Assembly: GCF_020687785.1 (NCBI RefSeq)
Contig: NZ_JAJEWI010000008.1
Location: 1-64,000 of the forward strand
DNA: 64,000 bases
Direction of reading: 5' to 3'
From: Sphingopyxis yananensis
GTDB lineage: Bacteria > Pseudomonadota > Alphaproteobacteria > Sphingomonadales > Sphingomonadaceae
The position numbers were made by a program, and so were the translations under genes. The notes beneath the pieces were generated by a model that searched no databases, was not told the origin of the DNA, and saw nothing but the letters and a program-made list of their open reading frames with translations. Positions 36,418 to 45,834 of this stretch are shown here, one piece after another; position 1 is the stretch's first letter; every line of letters begins with the position of its first letter.

Positions 36418-37410
36418 TCAGGCTGGGCGACCCAAATCGCCCTTGCCGACCGTCCCGCTGGCCATTTCGAGCATCCGGTCCAGACTACGCTTGGCCCCAA
36501 GGCGCAATTCTTCGTCCATTTCGATACGCGGGGTCAGGTCACGCAGCGCCAGATAGAGTTTTTCCATCGTGTTCAGCGCCATATAGGGACAAATATTGCA
36601 GCTACAATTTCCGTCCGCACCGGGCGCGCCGATGAAGTTCTTGTCAGGCATCGCCAATTGCATTTGGTGAATGATGTGCGGCTCGGTTGCCACAATCAGC
36701 GTGTCACCATCAAAGCTTTTGGCGAATTGCAAAATACCGCTGGTCGAGCCGACATAGTCGCTATGGTCGACAATATGCGGCGGGCATTCGGGGTGCGCCG
36801 CCACCGGAGCATCGGGATATTGCGCCTTCAGCTTCAGCAATTCGGTTTCGCTAAACGCTTCGTGGACAATGCACACGCCCGGCCACAACAGCATGTCGCG
36901 GCCAAATTTGCGATTCATATAGCCGCCCAAATGGCGGTCTGGTCCGAAAATAATTTTTTGTTCCGGCGGAATTTGGCTGATGATGGTTTCCGCGCTGGAC
37001 GACGTAACGATGATATCGCTGAGCGCCTTCACCTCGGTCGAGCAGTTGATATAGGTCAGCGCGATATGGTCGGGATGGGCTTCGCGGAAACGCTTAAATT
37101 GTTCCGGCGGACAGCTATCTTCAAGGCTGCATCCAGCGTCCATGTCGGGCAGCACGACGATTTTCTCGGGCGACAAGATTTTGGCCGTCTCGGCCATAAA
37201 TTTCACGCCGCAAAAGGCGATGACATCGGCATCGGTTTCAGCGGCTTTGCGGGACAATTCCAGACTGTCGCCCACAAAGTCGGCCAAGTCCTGAATTTCA
37301 GGCTTTTGATAATAATGGGCAAGGATCACGGCATTGCGCTCTTTGCGCAGACGATCAATTTCTGCGCGCAGATCAAGCCCCGAAAGATTTTCACGAATGG
37401 GTGCAGTCAT
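36418..37410 (-). CDS. nadA: Quinolinate synthase
   Basis: The 330-residue protein condenses iminoaspartate and dihydroxyacetone phosphate to quinolinate in NAD biosynthesis. The family blocks ILAHYYQKPEIQDLADFVGDS, INCSTEVKA, HPECPPHIVDHSDYVGST and CSCNICPYM are present, including the cysteines that bind the [4Fe-4S] cluster. The ATG at 37410 is the only good start. nadB and nadC are not in the window, so this gene stands alone. Its transcription ends at the terminator at 36309. Confidence 0.97.
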   Translation of the reverse strand: MTAPIRENLSGLDLRAEIDRLRKERNAVILAHYYQKPEIQDLADFVGDSLELSRKAAETDADVIAFCGVKFMAETAKILSPEKIVVLPDMDAGCSLEDSCPPEQFKRFREAHPDHIALTYINCSTEVKALSDIIVTSSSAETIISQIPPEQKIIFGPDRHLGGYMNRKFGRDMLLWPGVCIVHEAFSETELLKLKAQYPDAPVAAHPECPPHIVDHSDYVGSTSGILQFAKSFDGDTLIVATEPHIIHQMQLAMPDKNFIGAPGADGNCSCNICPYMALNTMEKLYLALRDLTPRIEMDEELRLGAKRSLDRMLEMASGTVGKGDLGRPA

Positions 37411-37541
37411 GGCTTTTCCTCTTACGGCTCCTTATGCGGGCCTTGAACCTGTACAACCCCCTACACAGGCAAAGTTCATTGGGCAATCATCCTAACCCCT
37501 TGATGCCGGTCACTCGGCCCAGATATGGTCCAAGGGGGTCA

Positions 37542-38462
37542 TCAGGACGCAAGGCTCCACCGGTCATCCTGACAGCGGACCAGCGCCCGATTTTCCAAAT
37601 CCAGCAAATGCGCCAACACGGATCGTCCGGCCGCGCCCGTCAAACGCGGGTCCAATCCTTTGTACATTTGCGCCACCATGGCGGGAATGTCTCGCTCGCC
37701 CTTTTCCAATGCCCGCAAAATCTGCCGTTCCCGCTGTTTGCGATGGCCCAACATCCCCCGCACCAACTGGCGCGGCTTCAGCACCGCTGGACCATGGGCC
37801 GGATAATAAATACGGTCTTCACGTTCATATAGCAAAGACAGGCTGGCCATATAATCGGCCATATTTCCGTCGGGCGGGCTGACCACGCTGGTCGACCATG
37901 CCATGACATGATCGCCCGTGAACAAGGCGCCGCTTTCCAGCAATGCAAAACATAAATGATTGCTGGTATGCCCCGGCGTCGCCACCGCTTCCAATGTCCA
38001 GCCATCACCATGGACTTGCTCGCCATCGGCCAACACTTGGTCGGGTGCATAATCAGTATCAAAGGCGCTGTCTGCGCGCGGCCCGTCATCTGCGATTACA
38101 AGGGGCGCACAGCCAATGATCGGCGCACCCGTTGCGGCCTTTAACGGAATCGCCGCGGGGCTATGGTCGCGGTGGGTGTGGGTGCATAAAATGGCGCGAA
38201 CCCGCTGGCCTTCGGTGGCCCGCAAAATGGCTTCGACATGGCCTGCCCCGCGAATATCCGCAGGGTCGCTAATGCTCAGGCCGCTGCCCGTCGGGCCGGG
38301 GTCGATCACCGCCACATCCGTCCCATTACCGACAATCCATGTCTGGGTTCCGGTAAAGGTATAGGGGGACGGGTTGGGCGCCAATACGCGGCGCACCAAG
38401 GGTTCATGCTGCTCTACATCGCCCGCGCGGATGCTGTCAGGCCAAGGCTTGTCTTCGCTCAT
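37542..38462 (-). CDS. MBL-fold metallo-hydrolase
   Basis: The protein is 306 residues from ATG 38462 (MSEDKPWPDS). The metal-binding THTHRDHSPA motif, VAVIDPGP, TPGHTSNHLCF and FTGDHVMAW blocks match the LACTB2/MBL branch of the beta-lactamase fold. A C-terminal winged-helix-like tail (LVRGMLGHRKQRERQILRAL) is typical of this branch. LACTB2 relatives include RNases, but a substrate is not assignable here. The frame extends 16 residues further upstream without conservation. Confidence 0.87.
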   Translation of the reverse strand: MSEDKPWPDSIRAGDVEQHEPLVRRVLAPNPSPYTFTGTQTWIVGNGTDVAVIDPGPTGSGLSISDPADIRGAGHVEAILRATEGQRVRAILCTHTHRDHSPAAIPLKAATGAPIIGCAPLVIADDGPRADSAFDTDYAPDQVLADGEQVHGDGWTLEAVATPGHTSNHLCFALLESGALFTGDHVMAWSTSVVSPPDGNMADYMASLSLLYEREDRIYYPAHGPAVLKPRQLVRGMLGHRKQRERQILRALEKGERDIPAMVAQMYKGLDPRLTGAAGRSVLAHLLDLENRALVRCQDDRWSLAS

Positions 38463-38575
38463 GCCCCCAATGTGGCACCCCGCACCCCCAAGGGAAAGAG
38501 GTGATGCCACAGGAATTTTTTAAAATGCCTCTTTTCATAGCGGTGACAGGCCATATCAACGCGCCTCCCGCCTAT

Positions 38576-38611
38576 GAAAAAGGGGCTGAAAAGCCTTTGG
38601 CCCAGCCCCTT
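38576..38611 (-). terminator. Terminator of the DUF1476-bolA-grxD operon
   Basis: The minus strand forms AGGGGCTG-14 nt-CAGCCCCT followed by TTTTTC. It is 62 bases after the grxD stop codon. Confidence 0.85.
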
Positions 38612-38672
38612 CATCTTGCCCCGTCAGATCAGCCGCCCATCATGGCATGGCCCATCCGTTTTGCGGCATATC

Positions 38673-39005
38673 TTATTCCGCGCGCGCGGGCAGATCGGCC
38701 ACCAATTCGTGCAATTCGCCAGCTTCCCACATTTCCATCATAATGTCGCTGCCGCCGATAAATTCACCCTTAACATATAGTTGGGGAATGGTCGGCCAGT
38801 CGGAATATTCCTTAATGCCTTGGCGAATTTCCATGTCTTGCAACACATCGACCGAGCCATATTCCACGCCCAGACGGTCCAGCATCGCAATAGCGCGCGA
38901 GGAAAAGCCGCACTGCGGAAACAAAGGCGTGCCCTTCATAAACAAAAGCACAGGATTTTCGGCGACCAGCTTTGCAATGCGGTCATGGACGATAGGATCA
39001 CTCAT
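38673..39005 (-). CDS. grxD: Monothiol glutaredoxin (CGFS type)
   Basis: The 110-residue protein has the CGFS active site (LFPQCGFSSRAIA), the GSH-binding WPTIPQLYVKGEFIGGSDI block and the KGTP motif. CGFS glutaredoxins bind and transfer [2Fe-2S] clusters. The bolA gene lies just upstream in the same operon and the two proteins form a known complex, so the pairing supports the role. The start has AAGGAGAAAATAATG with good spacing. Confidence 0.96.
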   Translation of the reverse strand: MSDPIVHDRIAKLVAENPVLLFMKGTPLFPQCGFSSRAIAMLDRLGVEYGSVDVLQDMEIRQGIKEYSDWPTIPQLYVKGEFIGGSDIMMEMWEAGELHELVADLPARAE

Positions 39006-39114
39006 TATTTTCTCCTTCGGACGTCATATCGTCCGAAAATTGGGGCGTTCGGCAATTGGGATGCCCCAAAACTGGGCCAAAAATCGGGAACGCCGTAAAT
39101 ATGGTCATGGCTTC

Positions 39115-39348
39115 TTATGAAGGGATGCCAGTGGTTAATTGCAAGGCGTGCAGTTCATTTCCCATACGCCCGCCCAGCGCGGCATAAACCGCCTTATGCT
39201 GCGCAATACGGGTCATTCCTCGGAAGGATTCACTAACAACATGCGCGGCATAATGATCACCATCACCAGCCAAATCGGTGATTGTCACGGTCGCATCGGG
39301 AAAGGATGCGGTGATCATCGCCTTCAGCTCGGCTTCCTGCATTGCCAT
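39115..39348 (-). CDS. BolA/IbaG family protein
   Basis: The 77-residue protein has the BolA signature: an acidic N-terminal helix, the segment DGDHYAAHVVSESFRGMTRIAQHKAVYAAL, and a histidine that helps bind the Fe-S cluster with the monothiol glutaredoxin. It sits 12 bases after DUF1476 and 109 bases before grxD. BolA proteins act in iron-sulfur trafficking and stress morphology. Whether this one is BolA or IbaG is uncertain. Confidence 0.93.
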   Translation of the reverse strand: MAMQEAELKAMITASFPDATVTITDLAGDGDHYAAHVVSESFRGMTRIAQHKAVYAALGGRMGNELHALQLTTGIPS

Positions 39349-39360
39349 GAAAAGCGTTCC

Positions 39361-39687
39361 TTAATTTTGGACTTCGATAAACTGGCGGCGCGCCTCGACA
39401 GCCTTTTCGACCAAGGCGCTGCGAATTTCCGCGTCACTGATATCCACCTTGGCAGCGGTCAAATCGCCCGCCAATTTGCGGATCACATCTTCGTCGCCCG
39501 CTTCTTCAAAGTCAGCTTGTACAACAGCCTTGGCATAAGCGTCGGTTTCTTCGGGGGTCAGGCCCATCCGCACAGCGGCCCATTCACCAATCAAGCGGTT
39601 GCGGCGCGCCGTGATACGGAATTGCAATTCCTGATCCCGTGCGAATTGATTTTCAAACGCCTGTTCGCGATCTTTGAAGCTCGTCAT
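39361..39687 (-). CDS. DUF1476 protein, ATP synthase zeta-subunit (inhibitor) type
   Basis: The 108-residue helical protein matches DUF1476, the alphaproteobacterial zeta family first found in Paracoccus denitrificans. Its N-terminal sequence MTSFKDREQAFENQFARDQE and the segment RRNRLIGEWAA are the family's. In Paracoccus the zeta protein inhibits F1-ATPase through its N-terminal inhibitory region, while in other species the inhibitory role is weaker. It heads the DUF1476-bolA-grxD operon. The linkage to bolA and grxD is noted, not explained. Confidence 0.92.
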   Translation of the reverse strand: MTSFKDREQAFENQFARDQELQFRITARRNRLIGEWAAVRMGLTPEETDAYAKAVVQADFEEAGDEDVIRKLAGDLTAAKVDISDAEIRSALVEKAVEARRQFIEVQN

Positions 39688-39890
39688 ATGATCCTCGTCG
39701 GAAAGAAGAAATTTTTATTCAAATAGGTCGCCAAGCAAGCGGGCGCAAGCCGCCTGTGGCCTAGATCACTTCCCTTTGCTCTTCTAGCAGGTTAAATAAA
39801 GGGGTCCGGGGGGGTGTTCGCCCACAGATTCAGTATGATTGTGCGTCTTTGACACAAGAACTGGGCCATGGACGACGAAGGGGATCTAAC

Positions 39891-42800
39891 ATGGCACATC
39901 TACGAACCATTTCTATGCCTGCATGGAGCGCCCTTGCAGCCTTAAGCTTGGGCGCGCTGTCCGCGCCCGCGTCGGCCCAGATGGGCGATCCCAATATTCA
40001 GGACAGTTTTTCTATCGGCGACAAGGGCGGTGCGCTGTGTCAGGTGCAAGCCACGGTTCATGACCCGATCTTGGCCGGCCTTTATGAACGGTCCTGGATG
40101 GTGCTGTGCCGCGATGCCAGCCAACCCGTCGGCTATATCCGCAAATTGTCGGGCAGCCCCACCGACATTGCCCCCCGTATCGAGCAAGGCCGCCCTGTCA
40201 AACTGACCTGCACGGCGCCCAATAATTGCGTGCTCAGCGACAGCACCGTTATGTGGACGCAGCAAAATGTGCCCGATGGCGCCTACACCTTCCATGCCGA
40301 AGGGTTTGAGGCTTATGCCGACGCCTTGAAACTGGCTTTGGCGTCCCTGAAACAACGGCGCATTGCATCCGGCACAATCAAGGTCGCGACAACCTCGGTC
40401 GGGGCCAATGACGGTTTTGCGCGCACCGTAGCGGGGGCCATTGATTTGGACAAAGCCTTGGCCGAAGGATATCGCCGCAACCATGCGGGCGATTATGCCG
40501 AAGCCGCAGAATTTTTCGAAGCCTTGTCACGGCGCAGCAACAGCGGAGAAAATACGGCTGGTCTGGACAGCAGCGAATTCACGCTGAACCGCGCTTTGCA
40601 AAAAACCAATTTGGGCGAATTTGCCGAGGCGGAACGCTTGTTCGCCGAGGTCGACGCCATTCCTACGGCGGACATGGTTCAGCAAAGGCTCCGCCGTAAT
40701 TTTCGGGCGATGCACGCGCTGAACCAGCATAAGCTGGACGAAGCCGACGCCATTTTACGTCAACCCATGGCGCAAATCATCCTACCAGTGGAAGTCAGCG
40801 GACGGAGCATCACCCTGACCCCCGCTATGGCCGCCAATTTGAACAGCGAAACCAGCCAAGCGGGCCTGACATCCGAAGCGGACACCCAAAAGCTGACCCC
40901 TGTCGAACGCGCCCGCATCATTGATGCGCAAGCGGCGCAATTACAGGGCACCGTCCTACGCCTGCGCGGCGATGCGGCGGGCGCGCGCGACGCCCAATTG
41001 CGGGCGCTGGCGGGCGCACAATCTGTCCGCAATGGGCGCGTTACCGCCACCGTGCGTTTGCGCTCGCAAATGCTGGGCGAATTGGCGCTGGCCGAAGAAG
41101 CCTTGGGCAACATATCCACCGCCGATGCGCGTTTGGCCGATGCCGTGCGCGAATTGACCGCAGAATATCCCGAAACCAGCGCCTTGGCATCCGCCAAGGC
41201 CCGCTATGCGGCCTTTTTGACCCGCCAAGGTCAAGATGACAAATCGCTGGCTTTATATCGCGATGTGGTATCGATGTTGGCACAAAGCCAGCGTTCGGCC
41301 AGCGGCATGGCCAATATCATGGCCCCTTATTACAGCATTTTGGCCAATCGCGCCGACACCGACCCTAGCGCCATTGCCGAATTTTTCGTGGCCAGCCAGT
41401 TACAGGTCCGCCCCGGTGTGGCCGATACACAGGCCGTGTTGGCCCGCGAACTCTCCGCCGGAAATGGCGAAAGCTCGCGTCTATTCCGCCAGGCCACCAC
41501 TTTGACGCGCGATATGGAACGCAGCCGCATCGAGGATGCGCGTCTGGCGCAATTGCCTGTGACCAGCGAAACCACCACCTTGCGCGCCAGCCTGCGCAGC
41601 CAAATCGATAATTTATCGTTTCAACAAGCGGAAACGCTGGCGCTATTATCTGAATATCCGCAATTCCGCGTCGTCGCGTCGGGCAGCCTTGGCCTTAGCG
41701 ACCTACAAAAGGTTTTGCGCAGCGACGAAGCCTATTTAAAAATGCTGGTCGTTGGTGACGCGGTATATGCCATGTTGATTGGCCCCAACGACGCCAAATT
41801 GTGGAAATCCGCATTAAGCGCCCGCGAATTGGACCGCGATGTCGATTTGCTGCGCGATTCCATCTCGGCCATCGAAAATGGCAGCCGTGTTACCTATCCC
41901 TATAATGCGGCGTTGGCGCGTGACCTATATGGCCGTTTGATGGGGCCAATGGCCGCCCGCGTGCCCCAAGTTCCGCACCTGATCTTTGAACCTGATGGCG
42001 GCATGCTGCGCTTGCCAGTAAATTTGCTGATCACGTCCGATACCGGCTTGGCCGATTATGAAAACCGCCTGCTGGACCCCAATGCCGACCCCTTTGATAT
42101 GCGCGGCATTGCTTGGCTGGGCCGTTCTACGCGTCCCAGCACGGCGGTTTCGGCCCTATCGTTCCGCAACGCCCGCCGCGCGGCACCGTCGCGGGCGACG
42201 CGGCAATATTTGGGACTGGGGCAAAATGCACCCGTGATCGGTGAACTGCCATCCACTGGCACACGCGGCGGATATAGCGGCAGCATGGACGCCCAATGCC
42301 ATTGGGATGTGACGCAATGGTCGCGGCCTATCTCAGCCGATGAACTGGTTCAAGCCAGCAGCGCGGTTGGCCAAAGCAACAGCATGTTGTTAACTGGCGC
42401 AGCCTTTACCGACAGCGCCGTGCGGCAACGCAGCGACTTGAACGATTATCGCATCATTCATTTCGCCACCCACGGTTTGGTCACGGCGCCCATTCCGTCC
42501 TGTCCGGCACGCCCTGCCCTTGTCACCAGCTTTGGCGACGAGGAATCGGACGGATTGCTGACCTTCCAAGAAATTTTCGACCTGAAAATTGACGCCGATC
42601 TGGTGATCTTGTCAGCCTGTGACACGGCCTCCGAAGCGTCGGTCTTTGCCACCCGCGAAGCGGGTGTGACCGGCGGCGGCGGCAATGCGCTGGATGGACT
42701 GGTGCGCAGCTTCATTGGTGCAGGGGGCCGCTCGGTCATCGCCAGCCATTGGCCTGCCCCCGATGATTATGACGCCACAAAGCGCCTGATCGGCGGTTTG

Positions 42801-43019
42801 TTCGCCGCCAAAAATGGCGAGAGTGTGGCCGATGCCTTATGGGCCACACAGGTCAATTTGATGGATGATGTTCGCACCTCTCACCCTTATTATTGGGCGG
42901 GTTTTGCGATCATCGGTGACGGGGCACAGGCGTTGCTACGCGACGTTAGTGCTGCTCCAGCCGCACCGACAAAGGTCACGCAGGTGCCCAGTGATGATGC
43001 GTTGACATTGGGGCATTAA
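39891..43019 (+). CDS. Exported TPR-CHAT domain protein (caspase-like peptidase)
   Basis: The protein has 1042 residues. A signal peptide (about residues 1-29, ending SAPASAQ) directs it to the periplasm. TPR-type helical repeats lie near residues 190-290 and 335-465, followed by a C-terminal CHAT domain (about 640-1025). The His/Cys dyad is intact: His861 in IIHFATHGL and Cys910 in LSACDTASE. CHAT domains are caspase-like peptidases. The ATG at 39891 was chosen because AAGGGGA precedes it and the longer TTG frame lacks a signal peptide. It is the first gene of a five-gene unit with a CHASE2 cyclase and a two-partner secretion pair, spaced 3 bases before the cyclase. Its substrate is unknown. 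Confidence 0.9.
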   Translation: MAHLRTISMPAWSALAALSLGALSAPASAQMGDPNIQDSFSIGDKGGALCQVQATVHDPILAGLYERSWMVLCRDASQPVGYIRKLSGSPTDIAPRIEQGRPVKLTCTAPNNCVLSDSTVMWTQQNVPDGAYTFHAEGFEAYADALKLALASLKQRRIASGTIKVATTSVGANDGFARTVAGAIDLDKALAEGYRRNHAGDYAEAAEFFEALSRRSNSGENTAGLDSSEFTLNRALQKTNLGEFAEAERLFAEVDAIPTADMVQQRLRRNFRAMHALNQHKLDEADAILRQPMAQIILPVEVSGRSITLTPAMAANLNSETSQAGLTSEADTQKLTPVERARIIDAQAAQLQGTVLRLRGDAAGARDAQLRALAGAQSVRNGRVTATVRLRSQMLGELALAEEALGNISTADARLADAVRELTAEYPETSALASAKARYAAFLTRQGQDDKSLALYRDVVSMLAQSQRSASGMANIMAPYYSILANRADTDPSAIAEFFVASQLQVRPGVADTQAVLARELSAGNGESSRLFRQATTLTRDMERSRIEDARLAQLPVTSETTTLRASLRSQIDNLSFQQAETLALLSEYPQFRVVASGSLGLSDLQKVLRSDEAYLKMLVVGDAVYAMLIGPNDAKLWKSALSARELDRDVDLLRDSISAIENGSRVTYPYNAALARDLYGRLMGPMAARVPQVPHLIFEPDGGMLRLPVNLLITSDTGLADYENRLLDPNADPFDMRGIAWLGRSTRPSTAVSALSFRNARRAAPSRATRQYLGLGQNAPVIGELPSTGTRGGYSGSMDAQCHWDVTQWSRPISADELVQASSAVGQSNSMLLTGAAFTDSAVRQRSDLNDYRIIHFATHGLVTAPIPSCPARPALVTSFGDEESDGLLTFQEIFDLKIDADLVILSACDTASEASVFATREAGVTGGGGNALDGLVRSFIGAGGRSVIASHWPAPDDYDATKRLIGGLFAAKNGESVADALWATQVNLMDDVRTSHPYYWAGFAIIGDGAQALLRDVSAAPAAPTKVTQVPSDDALTLGH

Positions 43020-43022
43020 TTT

Positions 43023-45095
43023 ATGGCGAGCAGCGCCCCGCCAGCAGATGCCGCCCCCGCATCCACGCACGCTATTCCCATGGCAAAGCGGCTGCGGCGG
43101 CTTGTGGCACAGCTTGGCCCATGGCGTTTAATCGTCGTCACTCTGGCCTTGTTATTGGCCGTCGCACTGGCCCGTTTCAGCTGGGAAGCCCCCTTAATTG
43201 GCGAGGCGGAACGCGCGCTCTATGACGCCCGCGCCACCGCCATGGCCCCGCATGTCAGCCAAGACAAACGCATTGTCATGGTAACCTATAATGACGAAAC
43301 CTTGTTCAACACGGGCATCCGCTCTCCGCTGGACCGCACCTTGCTGGCCAAGGCACTGGGCAATATTGATGCCATGGGCGCAAAAGCCATCGGCATCGAT
43401 ATTGCCTTTGACAGTCCCCGTCCCGACGATGAACTGTTGAAAAATCAATTGCGCGCCATGCAGACGCCAACATGGTTGGCTTATGCCGAACAGGCCAGCA
43501 ACCCGAACACGATTTTCTTTGAGCAACAACGCTTTCTCGAAGCCTTTCTAGGCTCTGTCCGCACCGACAAAACGCAGCCGACCAGCGTGTTATTTCGTAC
43601 CGACGGCGACAGTGTTATTCGCAAATGGCCGGACCGGCCGGCCAATCTGCCGCCGTTAATGTCCAACGCCTTGGCCCCCGTTGATGCGGCCCATAAAAAT
43701 TATACGGGCCCCATTCGTTTCTTGTCCCCTTCCCGCGCCACCGCGGGGCAAGAAGAACCCGTCTTTGCCAATATCCCCATCGACAGCTTTGCGATGGATA
43801 TGGACGATGACATGCGCGCTAGCTTTGCCGATCTGGTGCGCGGACGTTATGTCCTGATTGGCGGCGATATTATTGATAATGATCAATTTAACACGCCGCT
43901 CAGCCGCTTTGTGGACCCCATTACGGGCGAACATGAAACGATGATCGGACTGGAAGTCCATGCCCATATGCTGGCCCAGCAATTGGACGGGGCATGGTTC
44001 AAGCCCATTTCATCGCCCATATTATGGGGCTTGGCAATTTTGGTCGTGCTGGCAGGTGGGGCCACCGCCTTGGTCGATATTCGCGCACGTTGGATGATTT
44101 TGCTGTTCGGCAGCCAAATGCTGTTCTTGGCCGCTTTTCCCTTTTGGCTTCAGGGCCAGAATATTGACACATCAGATTTGCCATCCTTTGGCTGGGCCTT
44201 TGGCTGGCTGCTGGGCTATGCGTCTTTTGGCACCGCAGCGCGCGCTGTCGGGTCCAGCCAGCGCGCCTTTGCGCAGTCCGCCCTGGGCAAATATCTGCCC
44301 GCCGATATTGCGTCGGAAATCATCCGCGACCCCGACCGCTTGTCCTTGACGGGCGAAAAGCGCGAGATTTTCTGTGTCTTTACGGACCTAGAGGGCTTCA
44401 CCAAATTAAGCCACGCCATCACGCCAGAGGATGTGGCCCGATTGCTGAACGAATATTTGGATCGTCTATCCGACGTGGTGCTGGAACATGGCGGCACCAT
44501 CGACAAATTTGTCGGTGACGCCGTGGTCGCTTTTTGGGGCGCGCCGATCAGCCGCGCCGACGATGGGCAACGCGCCGCCGCAGCGGCCTTGGCCCTCTAT
44601 GAGGCTGGCGAAAAATTTCGCATCGATATGGCCGAAGGGGTGCCGCCGCTGGGCATGACCCGCGTGGGTTTGCATGTGGGCGACGCGATTGTTGGCAATT
44701 TCGGCGGTGATGGACGCATTCAATATACGGCGCTAGGCGACAGTATGAACACCGCCGCCCGTTTGGAATCCGCCAACAAAAGCTTGAAGAACAATATTTT
44801 GTTCAGCGCAGAAGCCGCCACGCGCAGCGACCGTGATGATTTGATACCCATGGGACGCGTGACGCTACGCGGGCGATCACGGCCCGTCGACCTGTTCACC
44901 CCGCGCCCCGACTTGACCGCGCAGCAACGCCAATTGGTGCACAAGCTGGTCGGGGCACATGGTGCGGGCGATCACACAGAATATGTGATGATCGCCACAG
45001 AAATTACCAAAATTTTGCCGCAAGACGCTGCTATCAACTTTCTGATTGAACGACTGAGCGCCACGCAAAGGGGAGAAAGCTATGTCCTTACCTAA
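43023..45095 (+). CDS. CHASE2-domain membrane adenylate/guanylate cyclase (class IIIb)
   Basis: The 690-residue protein has one N-terminal membrane helix (34-50), an extracytoplasmic CHASE2 domain (about 60-330), three further helices (about 330-400) and a cytoplasmic class III cyclase domain (about 440-620). The metal-binding Asp455 (FTDLEGF) and Asp499 (KFVGDAVVAF) are present, along with transition-state Asn576 and Arg580. Thr569 takes the place of the purine-selecting Asp in class IIIa enzymes, as in class IIIb adenylate cyclases. It overlaps the next gene by 14 bases and follows the CHAT gene by 3 bases. CHASE2 is an unknown-ligand sensor, so it may report an envelope state. Confidence 0.92.
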   Translation: MASSAPPADAAPASTHAIPMAKRLRRLVAQLGPWRLIVVTLALLLAVALARFSWEAPLIGEAERALYDARATAMAPHVSQDKRIVMVTYNDETLFNTGIRSPLDRTLLAKALGNIDAMGAKAIGIDIAFDSPRPDDELLKNQLRAMQTPTWLAYAEQASNPNTIFFEQQRFLEAFLGSVRTDKTQPTSVLFRTDGDSVIRKWPDRPANLPPLMSNALAPVDAAHKNYTGPIRFLSPSRATAGQEEPVFANIPIDSFAMDMDDDMRASFADLVRGRYVLIGGDIIDNDQFNTPLSRFVDPITGEHETMIGLEVHAHMLAQQLDGAWFKPISSPILWGLAILVVLAGGATALVDIRARWMILLFGSQMLFLAAFPFWLQGQNIDTSDLPSFGWAFGWLLGYASFGTAARAVGSSQRAFAQSALGKYLPADIASEIIRDPDRLSLTGEKREIFCVFTDLEGFTKLSHAITPEDVARLLNEYLDRLSDVVLEHGGTIDKFVGDAVVAFWGAPISRADDGQRAAAAALALYEAGEKFRIDMAEGVPPLGMTRVGLHVGDAIVGNFGGDGRIQYTALGDSMNTAARLESANKSLKNNILFSAEAATRSDRDDLIPMGRVTLRGRSRPVDLFTPRPDLTAQQRQLVHKLVGAHGAGDHTEYVMIATEITKILPQDAAINFLIERLSATQRGESYVLT

Positions 45096-45825
45096 ATTCC
45101 GCATTCGCCATTTGGCGATGACCGTTGCGGCGGTGTCAGCCGTAACATTGGCGGGAACAGCCGCCGCGCAGACGATGGTCGTTCGTGCGACGGGGCCTTC
45201 TGCTTCCAAATATCCGGCGGGCAGCCGCCTGAAAGACAGCGACAAAGTCACGCTGATTGCCGGCGATAAATTGGTGCTGATGCAATCGGGCAAGACCCGC
45301 ACGCTCAGCGGACCTGGCAATTTCACCGCCAATGGCCCTGTGTCGGCGAGCCAAAATACCAGCACCGCCGTCACGCGCATGCTGGCAAAAGGCCCCACCA
45401 TGCGGTCACGCGGCGGGTTTTCACGCGGCACCGACGCGCAAAAGGTGCTGGACGCCCGCGCCCCCAATTTGTGGCTGCTCGATTACCGCGAAGGCGGCAC
45501 CTTCTGCGTAGCGGATGCTGGCGGATTGCTGCTCTGGCGCCCCGATATGGACAGCGACCAACTGCTGCGCATTGAACAGGGCGAGCATAGCGACACCATC
45601 GCCTTTGTGTCGGGGGCCAATTATCGCAAATGGCCGAATGAAACGCTACCCATCCAATATAATGTGGATTATAAACTGTCGGGTGGCGGACTGGCTGCAC
45701 CTGTGACCGTTCGCTTTGCTGCGCTGAACAGCACCCCCGATGGGGCCGAAGCATCGATGGAGGCGCTGATCAGCAAAAATTGCACAGGCCAAATTGATCG
45801 CTTGGCAGCGGCCATGGCCGACTAA
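45082..45825 (+). CDS. Exported protein with a FecR-like N-terminal segment, function unknown
   Basis: The 247-residue protein begins within the end of the cyclase gene (14-base overlap). A signal peptide (about residues 1-29, ending GTAAAQ) precedes a segment VTLIAGDKLVLMQSGKTRTLSGPGNF, which resembles the FecR-domain pattern of a beta-rich fold. The rest has no domain I recognise. Two cysteines (GGTFCVADAG near 145 and SKNCTGQ near the C-terminus) could form a disulfide in the periplasm. Similar small FecR-like proteins are found beside CHASE2 and CHAT genes in several bacteria, but I cannot verify homology here. Confidence 0.75.
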   Translation: MSLPKFRIRHLAMTVAAVSAVTLAGTAAAQTMVVRATGPSASKYPAGSRLKDSDKVTLIAGDKLVLMQSGKTRTLSGPGNFTANGPVSASQNTSTAVTRMLAKGPTMRSRGGFSRGTDAQKVLDARAPNLWLLDYREGGTFCVADAGGLLLWRPDMDSDQLLRIEQGEHSDTIAFVSGANYRKWPNETLPIQYNVDYKLSGGGLAAPVTVRFAALNSTPDGAEASMEALISKNCTGQIDRLAAAMAD

Positions 45826-45834
45826 TCACCGCCC

